16,817 nt of DNA from CAYMTN01 sp964393335 (GCA_964393335.1 CAYMTN010000111.1:1-16817); one strand, 5' to 3'. Positions 5,725 through 14,506 are shown, counted from the first letter of the stretch. Numbers and translations are program-made. The notes: generated by a model from the sequence alone, not told the origin.

Positions 5725-7122
5725 ATGAAAAAGAAAGTGGCCCTTTTTTTAGTCGTCATGCTGGCTCTCGCCAGTCTGCCAGTGGCAACTACTTCAGGGC
5801 AAGGCACGATTGTTCCGCAGATCCTCAGCATGCCGGAGCAAATCGCCGGGGGACGTGACGTCTCGATCAGCATCAGCGACAAACCCACCCCGGACCAACC
5901 GGAAGAACTCGCCATCTGGGAGTCGCAGGTCGAGAAGTTCCAGACCATGTATCCGAACGTGACGATCAAGGGGTTAGAGATACGCTACGACCCCACCGCT
6001 TTCATCGCCATGATCGCAGGCGACCAACTCCCAACTATTTTCAGAACCTACTTTACCGAACCTGAAAAATTCATTGGGCAAGATGCCGTGTCTGATTTGT
6101 CCCCCCTGTTCGAGCAAACGGGCCTGGTCGATGTCTTCAACCCGAACGTCCTCGCCATCGCCAGCCAGGACGGCAAACTCTACGGTATCCCCGATTTCGC
6201 GTATTCGCTGGGCCTGGCCTACAACATCGAGATGCTGGCTGCTGCCGGTTTTGACGCGCCCCCGGCGACCTGGCAAGAACTGGCCGACATGGCTGTCGCA
6301 CTCACCGACAAAGACAACGGCGTGGCCGGTTTTGCCTTTATCAATGATGGCTCTGCGGCGACAGGCTGGCACTACACCAACATCGCCTACGGTTTTGGGG
6401 CAACGCCCAACGACATTATCCAGCCGAACGGCGATGGAACCTATACTGCCAAGTTTGGTCACGGCGCGACGGTTGACGCGCTGCAATACATTCATGACCT
6501 GCGGTGGACATACGACGTGCTGCCCGGCGCGACCCTGGACTGGGCCAACATCACCGAAGCGCTCGCTTCTGACCGTGTCGCCATGGTGATCTACGCGGGC
6601 GACCAGTTCAGCTTTATGAAAAACCAGTTCCCGGATGCCGACCTGACGAAATACGGTTACGCGCCGGTTCCCGCAGGCCCGACTGGCCGCTCCGCCCTGA
6701 CCGGCGGCAGCCTGTGGATGGTGGATTCTGCCGCTTCGGACGACGAACGGGAAGCCGCTTTTTACTTCCAGGTCTGGCGTCAGCTTGACCCGGTGGAATA
6801 CGAAGAATCCATCGTCACGCAGTACGAAACCGGGCGCGCTGTGGGCCAGCCGGTGCTGCCGCTCTACGTGGGCGACTACCAGGCCAAAATCGAAGAGTTC
6901 CGGGCACAGTACGACGTGCTGCCGGTTGAAAACTACGTGCTGTTCAATGACGCGGTCAAAAATGGCGACCTCTTGCTGCAAGCCGAACCGCCGGCCAATG
7001 CGCAGGATTATTACACCGAATTGGGCGTTCTGGTGAGCGACGTGCTCGCCAACGAGAGCACCGACCCCGCCAGCCGCCTCGCGGCGGTTGAGGAAGAATT
7101 CCAGGCCTTCGTGCTGGATTAA
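5725..7122 (+). CDS. sugar ABC transporter substrate-binding protein (family 1, CUT1)
   Basis: A 465-residue secreted sugar-binding protein, first gene of the catabolic operon. The signal peptide has MKKK, a hydrophobic core at about 5-20 and a likely cut around residues 24-26; no lipobox cysteine is present. The mature part has the family 1 pattern: WESQVEKFQTMYPNVTIKG, then LPTIFRTYF, DGKLYGIPDFAYSLGLAYN, FDAPPATWQELADMAVAL and a late TGGSLWMVDSAA segment. It would capture an oligosaccharide outside the cell and deliver it to the two permeases downstream. AAGGAG (5708-5713) lies 11 nt before the ATG. A tiny frame ATG AAA ACA TGA at 5717-5728 ends overlapping this start and may couple initiation or may be chance. 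A rho-independent terminator follows, so this gene is probably expressed above the permeases. Confidence 0.95.
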   Translation: MKKKVALFLVVMLALASLPVATTSGQGTIVPQILSMPEQIAGGRDVSISISDKPTPDQPEELAIWESQVEKFQTMYPNVTIKGLEIRYDPTAFIAMIAGDQLPTIFRTYFTEPEKFIGQDAVSDLSPLFEQTGLVDVFNPNVLAIASQDGKLYGIPDFAYSLGLAYNIEMLAAAGFDAPPATWQELADMAVALTDKDNGVAGFAFINDGSAATGWHYTNIAYGFGATPNDIIQPNGDGTYTAKFGHGATVDALQYIHDLRWTYDVLPGATLDWANITEALASDRVAMVIYAGDQFSFMKNQFPDADLTKYGYAPVPAGPTGRSALTGGSLWMVDSAASDDEREAAFYFQVWRQLDPVEYEESIVTQYETGRAVGQPVLPLYVGDYQAKIEEFRAQYDVLPVENYVLFNDAVKNGDLLLQAEPPANAQDYYTELGVLVSDVLANESTDPASRLAAVEEEFQAFVLD

Positions 7123-7140
7123 TACGATCTCCGGTATGAG

Positions 7141-7170
7141 CCGGGCGGCATATCACCGCCCGGTTTTTTT
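7141..7170 (+). terminator. rho-independent terminator between binding protein and permeases
   Basis: Perfect 8-bp GC stem CCGGGCGG (7141-7148) / CCGCCCGG (7156-7163), 7-nt loop, then seven T (7164-7170). It sits inside the operon, directly before the ribosome-binding site of the first permease. Partial read-through would give the usual excess of binding protein over membrane subunits. Confidence 0.88.
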
Positions 7171-7185
7171 AAGGGAATGCAGCGA

Positions 7186-8118
7186 ATGGCTTACCGGATG
7201 AAAACGTTTAGCTCCACCCACAGCCTGATGGATCGATTCCTGTTTCGTCTGTCAAACCAGACCGCCGCCTGGTTGTTCTTGCTGCCCGCGCTGCTCGTTT
7301 TCGGGCTGGTGGCCTGGTACCCGATTGTCCGCGCGTTTCAGATGAGCTTTCAAGATGTCAGCTTGCGGGGCGGTTCAACCTGGGTCGGGCTTGACAATTT
7401 CGAACTCATGCAGCGCGATCCGGCCCTGGACATCGTCTGGCGAAACAGCCTTGAATTCGCCTCGCTCAGCATCTTGATGGGGTATTCGCTGCCGGTCATC
7501 CTCGCCATTTTGATTCGTGAAATGCGTGTCGCCAAGGGGTTTTTCCGGATCGTGTATTTTTTGCCGACCGTCGTCCCGGTTTCGATTGCCATAATCGTCT
7601 GGCGTTTTATCTACGACCCGGATTCCGGGTTTCTGAACGGGATTCTCCAGTTGGTCGGCATCGAAGCGCAGCGCTGGCTGCAAGACCCGGCGCTCGCCAA
7701 ACCGTCGATTGTGCTGGTCATGACGTGGGGCGCATTTGGAACCACCACCCTGATCTATCTTTCCTGCCTGCAAGAAATCTCGGCGGAACTGTACGAAGCC
7801 GCCGAGCTTGACGGGGCCTCGCCTTTGATGCGCGCGCGTTTCATCACGCTGCCGCACCTGGCACCGACGATGTCACTGCTGTTCGTGCTGCAAGTATTGG
7901 CGGTCGTGCAGGTGTTTACCGAGCCGTTTTTGCTGACCAATGGCGGGCCGGGCCGCTCAACCTTGACTCCTGTGCTGCACATCTATAATCGCGCTTTCAT
8001 GCGCGCGGATATGGGTTATGCGTCGGCGTGGAGCGTGATGCTCGTCGTCGTTTTGATGGTCTTCTCGACGGGTTACCAGGTGTTCAACCGGTACGTCACC
8101 AGACACCAGGGGGCATAA
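7186..8118 (+). CDS. sugar ABC transporter permease, MalF-type
   Basis: A 310-residue integral membrane subunit of a CUT1 importer. About six hydrophobic segments are seen, beginning AAWLFLLPALLVFGLVAWYP. The cytoplasmic EAA loop that docks the ATPase is at about 204-223 (EAAELDGASPLMRARFITLP). TNGGPGRSTLTPVLHIYNRAF near the end is typical of MalF/UgpA-like subunits. The ATG at 7186 is preferred over that at 7177 because AAGGGA (7171-7176) abuts the latter but lies 9 nt from the former. The stop is 4 bp before the next permease, so the two are co-translated and would form a heterodimeric channel. No ATPase gene is nearby. Confidence 0.95.
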   Translation: MAYRMKTFSSTHSLMDRFLFRLSNQTAAWLFLLPALLVFGLVAWYPIVRAFQMSFQDVSLRGGSTWVGLDNFELMQRDPALDIVWRNSLEFASLSILMGYSLPVILAILIREMRVAKGFFRIVYFLPTVVPVSIAIIVWRFIYDPDSGFLNGILQLVGIEAQRWLQDPALAKPSIVLVMTWGAFGTTTLIYLSCLQEISAELYEAAELDGASPLMRARFITLPHLAPTMSLLFVLQVLAVVQVFTEPFLLTNGGPGRSTLTPVLHIYNRAFMRADMGYASAWSVMLVVVLMVFSTGYQVFNRYVTRHQGA

Positions 8119-8122
8119 CGCG

Positions 8123-8995
8123 ATGGATCGGGGAATTTTATCGGATACTGAGCGCCGCACGCCCAGCGGGCGCATCTATTATTTCTTCTCAATGACGGTC
8201 TTGTTGATCCTGGCCGCGATAGCCTTGTTTCCGTTTGTGTACGCGTTCACCTCCGGCCTCAAGGGCAGCACCGAAATCTTCAGGTCCGGCTTGCGGCTGA
8301 TACCGAAAAACCCGCAGTGGGGCAATTATCGCGAAGCGTGGGACAATTTCGAGATGCTGGACCTGTTCTACAACTCGTTCGTCATCGTCTCGATGGGCGT
8401 GTTGCTGCGGCTCGCCATCTCCGCGCTGGCTGCTTTCTCCCTGTCCCGTCTGAAGCCAATTGGCAGCAGCCTGATCACGATGGGCTTTTTCATCACGTTG
8501 ATGATTCCGGCGATTGCCTTCCTGGTGCCGCTGTTTGTCACGCTCAAAGACATCCCGATCCTGCACATCAGCTTGCTGGATTCCTATTGGGGATTGTGGC
8601 TGCCCTATGCGACCAGCGCGTTTGCGATCTTTGTCCTGAAGACGTTCTTTGACCGCATCCCGTCCGAAATCATCGAGAGCGCGCGGATGGATGGGGCTTC
8701 GCAACTGCAAATTTTCGTCCGTATCGTGCTGCCCCTGTCACGCTCGATTCTGCTGATCCTGGCGATCTTGACGTTTATGGACCTGTGGAAAGACTATCTC
8801 CTGCCGTTTCTGATTATCACCGATCCGCAGCGCCAGCCGATTACGGTTCGCCTGTATTACCTGGCCGACAATTATTACGGCGTCAACCTGCAAATGGCTG
8901 CGGCGTTCATTGCTTTGCTGCCGCCGCTGCTGGTCGCGATTGTGCTGCAACGATATCTACGAACGGGCCTGACAATGGGGGGCGTCAAGGGATAA
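8123..8995 (+). CDS. sugar ABC transporter permease, MalG-type
   Basis: A 290-residue partner of the preceding permease. It starts with a short cytoplasmic arm, then about six membrane segments (the first around 23-43). The EAA loop is at 185-204 (ESARMDGASQLQIFVRIVLP), with serine in the second EAA position, and the protein ends GLTMGGVKG, the usual MalG-family tail. AGGGGG inside the end of the upstream gene lies 9 nt before the ATG, indicating translational coupling. The following GH31 gene is 123 bp downstream on the same strand. Confidence 0.95.
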   Translation: MDRGILSDTERRTPSGRIYYFFSMTVLLILAAIALFPFVYAFTSGLKGSTEIFRSGLRLIPKNPQWGNYREAWDNFEMLDLFYNSFVIVSMGVLLRLAISALAAFSLSRLKPIGSSLITMGFFITLMIPAIAFLVPLFVTLKDIPILHISLLDSYWGLWLPYATSAFAIFVLKTFFDRIPSEIIESARMDGASQLQIFVRIVLPLSRSILLILAILTFMDLWKDYLLPFLIITDPQRQPITVRLYYLADNYYGVNLQMAAAFIALLPPLLVAIVLQRYLRTGLTMGGVKG

Positions 8996-9064
8996 CCGCC
9001 AGCACAAACGAGCCGATTCGACATCACGGACTCAATTCATTACCATATCACGCCATCTACAGCA

Positions 9065-9079
9065 GCGCGTCTGACGCGC
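9065..9079. repeat. inverted repeat upstream of the GH31 gene
   Basis: GCGCGTC, one T, GACGCGC. It is the only notable structure in the 123-bp gap between the second permease and the GH31 gene. It has no T-tract, so it is not a terminator. It could be a processing hairpin or chance. Confidence 0.35.
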
Positions 9080-9118
9080 CCTGGATAGGCACCATTCGCC
9101 AAACGGGAAAAAATCGCT

Positions 9119-11815
9119 ATGTCCATCTCTGCAATTCCTGAGCATTTTAAGCTGAACACGCGGCCCGTCGCTGCCGCCGAAGCAATCGTACACGCTGGCT
9201 GCGCGCGTTTCACCGTTCTGACGGACCGGCTGATCCGTCTGGAATTTCGTCCCGACGGCCAGTTTGAGGATCGCGCCAGCCAGGCGTTCTGGTTCCGCGA
9301 GCAGCCCGTACCGGCGTTCAACGCCAGGGCAACCGGCAGCGCGATTGACATCGAAACCGCGTACGTGCACCTCCGTTATCGACCGGTGGCGGGCGAAGGA
9401 TTCACGCCGGAAACGCTGTCTATCACGCTGAAAGCCAGCGGCGTCACCTGGCATCCGGGCGATACGGCGGAAGACAACCTGCTGGGCACGACCCGCACCC
9501 TCGATGGCGTCGACGGCTACACGCCGCTTGAGCCAGGGCTGATGTCGCGCGCCGGGTGGGCGGTGCTCGACGACTCGACCACGCTGGTCCTCAACGCCGA
9601 TCACTGGGTCGAACCGCGCGCGCAGGGCGGCGTCGATTGGTACTTTTTTGGCTACGGGCACGCCTACAAAACCTGCCTGCGGGATTACTGCCATGTCAGC
9701 GGGCAAATGCCCCTGATCCCGCGCTGGATTCTCGGCAACTGGTGGAGTCGCTATTGGGCGTATACACAAGACGACTTCATGCGGCTTATTCACGATTTCG
9801 AAGCCTACGAACTCCCTTTCTCGGTGTGCATCATCGACATGGACTGGCACCTGACCCAAACGAACAACGCCAGCACCGGCTGGACGGGGTATACGTGGAA
9901 CCGCGAGTTATTCCCTGACCCCGAAGGATTCATCCGGTTCCTGCACGACAAGGGGCTGAAAACCGCCCTGAACCTTCACCCGGCAGAGGGCATCCACCGC
10001 CACGAAGCGCAGTATCCAGACATGGCGCGCCGCCTGGGCATCGACCCGGCCAGCGGCGACCCGATCCCGTTCAACATCGCCAACCCGGAATTCGCTAATG
10101 CGTACTTTGACATCCTGCACCACCCCTATGAAACGATGGGCGTAGATTTCTGGTGGATCGATTGGCAGCAAGGTTTGACGTGTGACCTGCCGGGGCTTGA
10201 TCCGCTGTGGCTGATCAACCACCTGCATTTCTGCGACCTGGGCCGCGACGGCACGCGCCGCCCGTTCATTTTCTCCCGGTGGGGCAATGAAGGTCACCAG
10301 CGCTACCCGATCGGGTTTTCGGGCGACTCGTACCGGACGTGGGAAACGCTGAGTTTCGAGTCGTACATGACCGCGACGGCGTCCAACATCGCCTACGGGT
10401 GGTGGAGTCACGACATCGGCGGGCATACCAGCGGCGTTGAAGACAGCGAGCTTTTCACGCGCTGGGTGCAGTTCGGCGTCCTCAGCCCGATCATGCGGAT
10501 TCATGTCACCAAAGGGGAATATTACGATCTCCGGCCCTGGAAGTTCGAGGATGCCGAAGTGCTGCGCGTGCTGCGCGAAGCGCTCCAGCTCCGCCACGCT
10601 CTGATCCCCTACCTGTACACGATGGCGCATCGCGCCCACCAGGACAGCCAGCCGCTGGTCCAACCGATGTATTATGACTATCCCGACCAGGACGAGGCGT
10701 ACGCCTGCCCGCACCAGTATCTATTCGGTTCGGAACTCATCGCGGCACCGTTCGTCACCCCGGCGGAACCCGACACGCAGTTGAGCCGCCAGGTAGTCTG
10801 GCTGCCCGCCGGTGATTGGTACCATCTCTTCACCGGAGAACGTGTCGCGGGCAACCGGTGGCATGCCATTTACGGCAGGCTGGCCGACATTCCCCTGTTC
10901 GCCAAAGCCGGTGCAATTGTGCCGCTCGGCCCGCAGGTGGGCCGGGGCGGCGTGGATAGTCCAGCGGAACTGCACGTGCACGTGTTTGCAGGCGCAGATA
11001 ATACCTTCACGCTTTACGAAGACGATGGCGAAACCAACAACGACCGCTGCTGCCTGACGTCGTTTGCCCAGGCGTGGACCGGCAGCCGCCTTGAGTTCAC
11101 GATCACGACCCCCGCCGACACGGCTGGCCTGATCCCGGACCGGCGAGAATTCCACGTATACCTGCACGGCGTCCGCCCTGACGCCCAACTCACCGCCGAG
11201 ATGGACGGGCGCAGCGTGCCGGTTGCCAGCGCCTACGACGACACGACGGAAACCATGCGCATCGACGGCCTACCGCTGGGAGCCGCGTCGCGGTTGCGGC
11301 TGGTCCTGCGCTGCACCGGGGAGACGTTGTGCTCGCACCGCGACCGCAAACGTGAAACGCTGCTGCACATGCTCCGGTTTTTTAAGCTGCATACCGGGGT
11401 TCGCAACCGGCTGGCAGAAGAGATCGACGCCATCATGGCCGATCCGGCGCAGCTTGCGCCGTTCATCATTACCATGACCGCGCCGCAGGCCCGCGCGTTG
11501 TTCGAGGTACTCTGCGAAGCCGGTCTGCACGTGGTCCGCGATACGCGCCAGCCGGTTTTGATCGTCCTGTGGAACAATACCGAAAACGACCAGATCACGT
11601 TCCGCTACAGCGATGCGTACCTCCACTTTGGCGACCTGAGAGCGCCGCATCACGCGCGCGGCGTCTTGCCCCGCTTTCGCGCGTTCACGCCGCCGGTCAA
11701 TGCGTGGCGGCGCGGCGCGTACCAGGAATACGTCCATCGCACCCAGTGGCACGCCCAGCTCGATTATCTCGATCTGCTGACGGTAAACGATGGTCACCAG
11801 GAGCAAACACCGTAG
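9119..11815 (+). CDS. glycoside hydrolase family 31 (alpha-glucosidase/alpha-xylosidase-like), cytoplasmic
   Basis: An 898-residue retaining alpha-glycosidase with no signal peptide, so presumably acting on imported oligosaccharides. In order: an N-terminal beta-sandwich (about 1-195), a catalytic barrel (about 200-540), C-terminal beta domains (about 555-735, with LYEDDGETN in the DUF5110-like part) and an extra C-terminal region (about 745-898). The nucleophile is probably D348 in GVDFWWIDWQQG and the acid/base D403 in GFSGDSYRTW. SHDIGGH (430-436) and PIMRIH (457-462) fit GH31. The residues after the nucleophile (WQQ) differ from those of classic alpha-glucosidases (MNE) and YicI-type alpha-xylosidases (FGE), so the substrate cannot be named. 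The ribosome-binding sequence is weak (CGGGA about 10 nt upstream). It is followed after 44 bp by the GH71/99-like gene. Confidence 0.93.
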   Translation: MSISAIPEHFKLNTRPVAAAEAIVHAGCARFTVLTDRLIRLEFRPDGQFEDRASQAFWFREQPVPAFNARATGSAIDIETAYVHLRYRPVAGEGFTPETLSITLKASGVTWHPGDTAEDNLLGTTRTLDGVDGYTPLEPGLMSRAGWAVLDDSTTLVLNADHWVEPRAQGGVDWYFFGYGHAYKTCLRDYCHVSGQMPLIPRWILGNWWSRYWAYTQDDFMRLIHDFEAYELPFSVCIIDMDWHLTQTNNASTGWTGYTWNRELFPDPEGFIRFLHDKGLKTALNLHPAEGIHRHEAQYPDMARRLGIDPASGDPIPFNIANPEFANAYFDILHHPYETMGVDFWWIDWQQGLTCDLPGLDPLWLINHLHFCDLGRDGTRRPFIFSRWGNEGHQRYPIGFSGDSYRTWETLSFESYMTATASNIAYGWWSHDIGGHTSGVEDSELFTRWVQFGVLSPIMRIHVTKGEYYDLRPWKFEDAEVLRVLREALQLRHALIPYLYTMAHRAHQDSQPLVQPMYYDYPDQDEAYACPHQYLFGSELIAAPFVTPAEPDTQLSRQVVWLPAGDWYHLFTGERVAGNRWHAIYGRLADIPLFAKAGAIVPLGPQVGRGGVDSPAELHVHVFAGADNTFTLYEDDGETNNDRCCLTSFAQAWTGSRLEFTITTPADTAGLIPDRREFHVYLHGVRPDAQLTAEMDGRSVPVASAYDDTTETMRIDGLPLGAASRLRLVLRCTGETLCSHRDRKRETLLHMLRFFKLHTGVRNRLAEEIDAIMADPAQLAPFIITMTAPQARALFEVLCEAGLHVVRDTRQPVLIVLWNNTENDQITFRYSDAYLHFGDLRAPHHARGVLPRFRAFTPPVNAWRRGAYQEYVHRTQWHAQLDYLDLLTVNDGHQEQTP

Positions 11816-11859
11816 AGCCTGGCAGGCATGATGGTCACAGACAGAAAAGGAAACAGGTG

Positions 11860-13107
11860 GTGAAACTGCTGCATGGAATCCTGCTCGGCGCGCTGTTGGT
11901 CGCGTGTTTCGGGAAACAGCCGTCCGTTCCCACGCAGGCAGCCGGGCCGGTCAGGCAAGTGACTCACCAGCGCCCGCTGCTGATGGCGCATTACATGCCC
12001 TGGTACCAGACTCCGGCGGTGAGCGGGTTTTGGGGCTGGCACTGGACGATGGATTTTTTCGATCCGTCCCGGCAAGACGAGAACGGCCAGCCTGAAATCG
12101 CCTCGCACTTCACGCCATTGACCGGCCCCTACGACTCGCGGGATGACGCCGTGCTGGAATACCAGGTGCTGCTGATGAAACTCAGCGGGAGCGATGGCGT
12201 GATCGTCGATTGGTATGGCATCGAGGGCTTTCGAGATTACGCGGCGATCAACGAGAGCACGGGCAAGTTGTTCGAGTACGTCAAAAAAGCCGGGTTGTTA
12301 TTCGCCATTTGTTATGAGGACCAGTCCATCAAACATATGGTGGACGAAAACCTGCTGACACGCGACGAGGTTCACGCACGGGGCCAGGCCGTCATGCAGT
12401 ATATGCAAGACCAGTGGTTCAGCGACGACGCGTACCTGACACGCGACGGCCAGCCCGTCTTGCTCATGTTTGGCCCCCAGTACTTTAAGAGTTCGGGCGA
12501 CTGGGAAACACTGCTTGCCGGGTTGGAAACCCGCCCCGCGCTGGTCACGCTGGACAAACACCTGTTTTCCGACGCGCTGGCGAGTTTTCCCTGGCCGCCC
12601 ATGTTCGGCATCACCGTGAACCAGGCGGCCCTGGAAGCCTACCTGAACGAGTTTTACCGCAAGGCCCGGCGTTGGGATTATCTGGTCGCGGGCGCATTTC
12701 CCGGCTTTTATGACATTTACCAGGAGGCGGGAGTCCGCGCCAGTTATGGTTACCTGGATGCGCAGCAGGGCGAGACTTTCCGGTTTACGCTTCAGATGGC
12801 GCTCGATCAGAACCCGGACGTGGTCCAGTTGATCACCTGGAACGATTACGGCGAGGGTACGACAATCGAACCGGCGCACGAATACGGGTACCAATACCTC
12901 GAAATCGTGCAGCAGACCCGGCAGGCGATAGACGCCCCGGATTTCGCATTTACGCCCGATGACTTACAATGGCCGCTACAGTTGTATACGTTGAGAAAAG
13001 CCTATGCCGGTGATGAAGCGGTCAACGTGCACCTGGACGAGGCATTTTATGCCTTGCTAGCGCGTGATTTTGACACGGCGGCAGCCATCCTCGCCCGGTA
13101 CCAATAG
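11860..13107 (+). CDS. GH71/GH99-like glycoside hydrolase, lipoprotein, GTG start
   Basis: A 415-residue lipoprotein. The signal VKLLHGILLGALLVAC has a lipobox LVAC with the cysteine at residue 16, so the enzyme should be anchored outside the membrane. The GTG at 11860 is chosen over GTG 11857 because AAGGAA (11847-11852) is then 7 nt upstream. The barrel begins HYMPWYQTP (44-52) and GWHWTM (59-64), continues with SDGVIVDWYG (111-120), and has the catalytic-type segment ITWNDYGEGTTIEPAHEYG (325-343). In GH99 endo-alpha-mannosidases the equivalent is WNEWHEGT, and in GH71 alpha-1,3-glucanases it is WNDYGES, so this protein sits between the two families and looks closer to GH71 at that point. 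The likely role is endo-cleavage of an alpha-linked polysaccharide feeding the importer upstream. That role is inferred; the substrate is not established. Confidence 0.88.
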   Translation: MKLLHGILLGALLVACFGKQPSVPTQAAGPVRQVTHQRPLLMAHYMPWYQTPAVSGFWGWHWTMDFFDPSRQDENGQPEIASHFTPLTGPYDSRDDAVLEYQVLLMKLSGSDGVIVDWYGIEGFRDYAAINESTGKLFEYVKKAGLLFAICYEDQSIKHMVDENLLTRDEVHARGQAVMQYMQDQWFSDDAYLTRDGQPVLLMFGPQYFKSSGDWETLLAGLETRPALVTLDKHLFSDALASFPWPPMFGITVNQAALEAYLNEFYRKARRWDYLVAGAFPGFYDIYQEAGVRASYGYLDAQQGETFRFTLQMALDQNPDVVQLITWNDYGEGTTIEPAHEYGYQYLEIVQQTRQAIDAPDFAFTPDDLQWPLQLYTLRKAYAGDEAVNVHLDEAFYALLARDFDTAAAILARYQ

Positions 13108-13144
13108 GCGCATTCTCACCACACGGCACGGAAAGGGTCGAACC

Positions 13145-13840
13145 ATGTGGTATCTTGTCACCGGGGCCAGTCGCGGCATTGGGCTGGAATTCACCCGGCA
13201 ACTCCTCGAACGCGGCGATCAGGTGTTTGCCGCCTGCCGCCAACCGGACGCCGCCGCCGGTTTGCAGGCACTCAAAGCCCGGCATGGCGACCGGCTCGTG
13301 ATCATTCAGTTGGACGTCAGCGATCCGGCGAGCATCACGGCCAGCCACGACGCCGTCACGCGCCACACGGAAAGCCTCGACGTGCTGATCAACAATGCGG
13401 GCATTTCGGGCGGGGCAGAGCCGTTGGGGACGGTCACGCAAGAAACGTTGATCGCCAATTATAAAGTCAACGCTGCCGGGCCGATCCTCATGGCCCAGCA
13501 GTATCTTGACCTGATCAAAGCAGGCGAGGCCAAAAAGATCGTCAACCTGTCAACCGGCATCTCGTCCATCAGCCACCGGGAGTCGGGCGGCATGTACAGT
13601 TACACGGCCAGCAAAACGGCGCTGAACATGCTGAATAAAGACCTGAGCATCGACGTGGCCGGATTCGGCATCACGAGTATCGTGCTTGATCCCGGTTGGG
13701 TGAAGACCGATATGGGCGGGCCAAACGCCTGGATCACGCCAATGGAGTCAGTCACGGGCATCCTCAAGGTGATCGACAGCCTGACCCTCGAACAGAGCGG
13801 TAAATTCTTCCATTATTCCGGCTCGGAGATAACGTGGTAA
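13145..13840 (+). CDS. short-chain dehydrogenase/reductase (C-factor/sniffer-like)
   Basis: A 231-residue classical SDR. The NAD(P)-binding TGASRGIG is at 6-13, LDV at 56-58 and NNAG at 83-86. The catalytic serine lies in NLSTG (S136) and the tyrosine/lysine in YTASK (Y153, K157). PGWVKTDMGG (183-192) after the active site resembles the sniffer/C-factor carbonyl-reductase subgroup. The ATG at 13145 has AAAGGG 7 nt upstream; the open frame extends further upstream but only into the end of the GH71/99-like gene. It lies 37 bp after that gene and is probably the last gene of the operon. The substrate is unknown; a link to sugar oxidation is possible, but nothing in the sequence shows it. Confidence 0.93.
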   Translation: MWYLVTGASRGIGLEFTRQLLERGDQVFAACRQPDAAAGLQALKARHGDRLVIIQLDVSDPASITASHDAVTRHTESLDVLINNAGISGGAEPLGTVTQETLIANYKVNAAGPILMAQQYLDLIKAGEAKKIVNLSTGISSISHRESGGMYSYTASKTALNMLNKDLSIDVAGFGITSIVLDPGWVKTDMGGPNAWITPMESVTGILKVIDSLTLEQSGKFFHYSGSEITW

Positions 13841-13852
13841 AGGCGGCGGGCA

Positions 13853-13872
13853 GCGCCAGGTTGATCTGGCGC
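13853..13872. terminator. hairpin between convergent operons, possible bidirectional terminator
   Basis: GCGCCAG (13853-13859), 6-nt loop, CTGGCGC (13866-13872), filling the 33-bp gap between the SDR stop and the DUF624 stop. Its placement is that of a shared terminator, but no T-tract follows on either strand, so it may only impede or stabilise transcript ends. Confidence 0.45.
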
Positions 13873-13873
13873 G

Positions 13874-14506
13874 TCAGGTGGAGGTGTCAAAGTCCGCCGG
13901 TGTCGCGTATTTTTCGATAATGCGCCACGTGCCCCAGTTGACGATCAGCGCCACTGTGGAAAACGTCAGCAGGACGCTCACCAACGGCGGCGTTACCAGC
14001 ACCACAGCCAGCGGCAGCAGCGCCAATCCGAGCGTGAACAGCGACCACAGGGGGTGAGCGAACGCCAGCCGCAGCGACACCTCGACCAGCCGGCGTAAGG
14101 TGAGATCAAACAGCACCAGGAGCGGCCACGCGTAGAGGTTCACCAGCAGGGCCGTGAGAGCCAGGAACATATACACGCTGCGGAAAAGCCAAAACACAAT
14201 TCGGGGTGGCCCCATCAGGTCCAGCACGTTGAAGTTAACGCCGATCACAACCGCCATGACGACGTCGGCGGCAGCGATCAGCGTGCTCTTGAACCATTGG
14301 CGGCGCATCGTGCCAAAAAACGTGGCGAAAAATTCGGCATCGGCGCCGCGTACCAGCGGCATCAACACGGCGAACAACCCGGCAGTCGCGGCTGGCAGGG
14401 GGACGATCAGCACGGCGAAAACAAACCACACCAGGTTAGCCAGGACAAAAGTAGCGATCCGGTCAAATAACGAACCGGGTTCCGGGATCAGGCCGGGCAT
14501 CCGCAT
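13874..14506 (-). CDS. DUF624 (YesL-like) membrane protein
   Basis: A 210-residue protein with about five or six hydrophobic segments (roughly 20-48, 75-95, 103-130, 150-170, 172-195). The N-terminal pattern fits the DUF624/YesL family: GSLFDRIATFVLANLVWF, then PLPAATAGLFAV. This family is typically encoded beside CUT1 sugar permeases and glycoside hydrolases; its biochemical role is unknown. AGGTGGG lies 7 nt before the ATG at 14506. It follows the MalG-type permease by 46 bp on the same strand and is probably the last gene of that operon, convergent with the SDR gene. Confidence 0.82.
   Translation of the reverse strand: MRMPGLIPEPGSLFDRIATFVLANLVWFVFAVLIVPLPAATAGLFAVLMPLVRGADAEFFATFFGTMRRQWFKSTLIAAADVVMAVVIGVNFNVLDLMGPPRIVFWLFRSVYMFLALTALLVNLYAWPLLVLFDLTLRRLVEVSLRLAFAHPLWSLFTLGLALLPLAVVLVTPPLVSVLLTFSTVALIVNWGTWRIIEKYATPADFDTST

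Noticed and set aside
5717..5728. Mini-frame ATG AAA ACA TGA overlapping the start of the sugar-binding protein
   Set aside because: AAGGAG is only 3 nt from this ATG, too close for good initiation, and three codons give no evidence of function; noted only in the gene entry.
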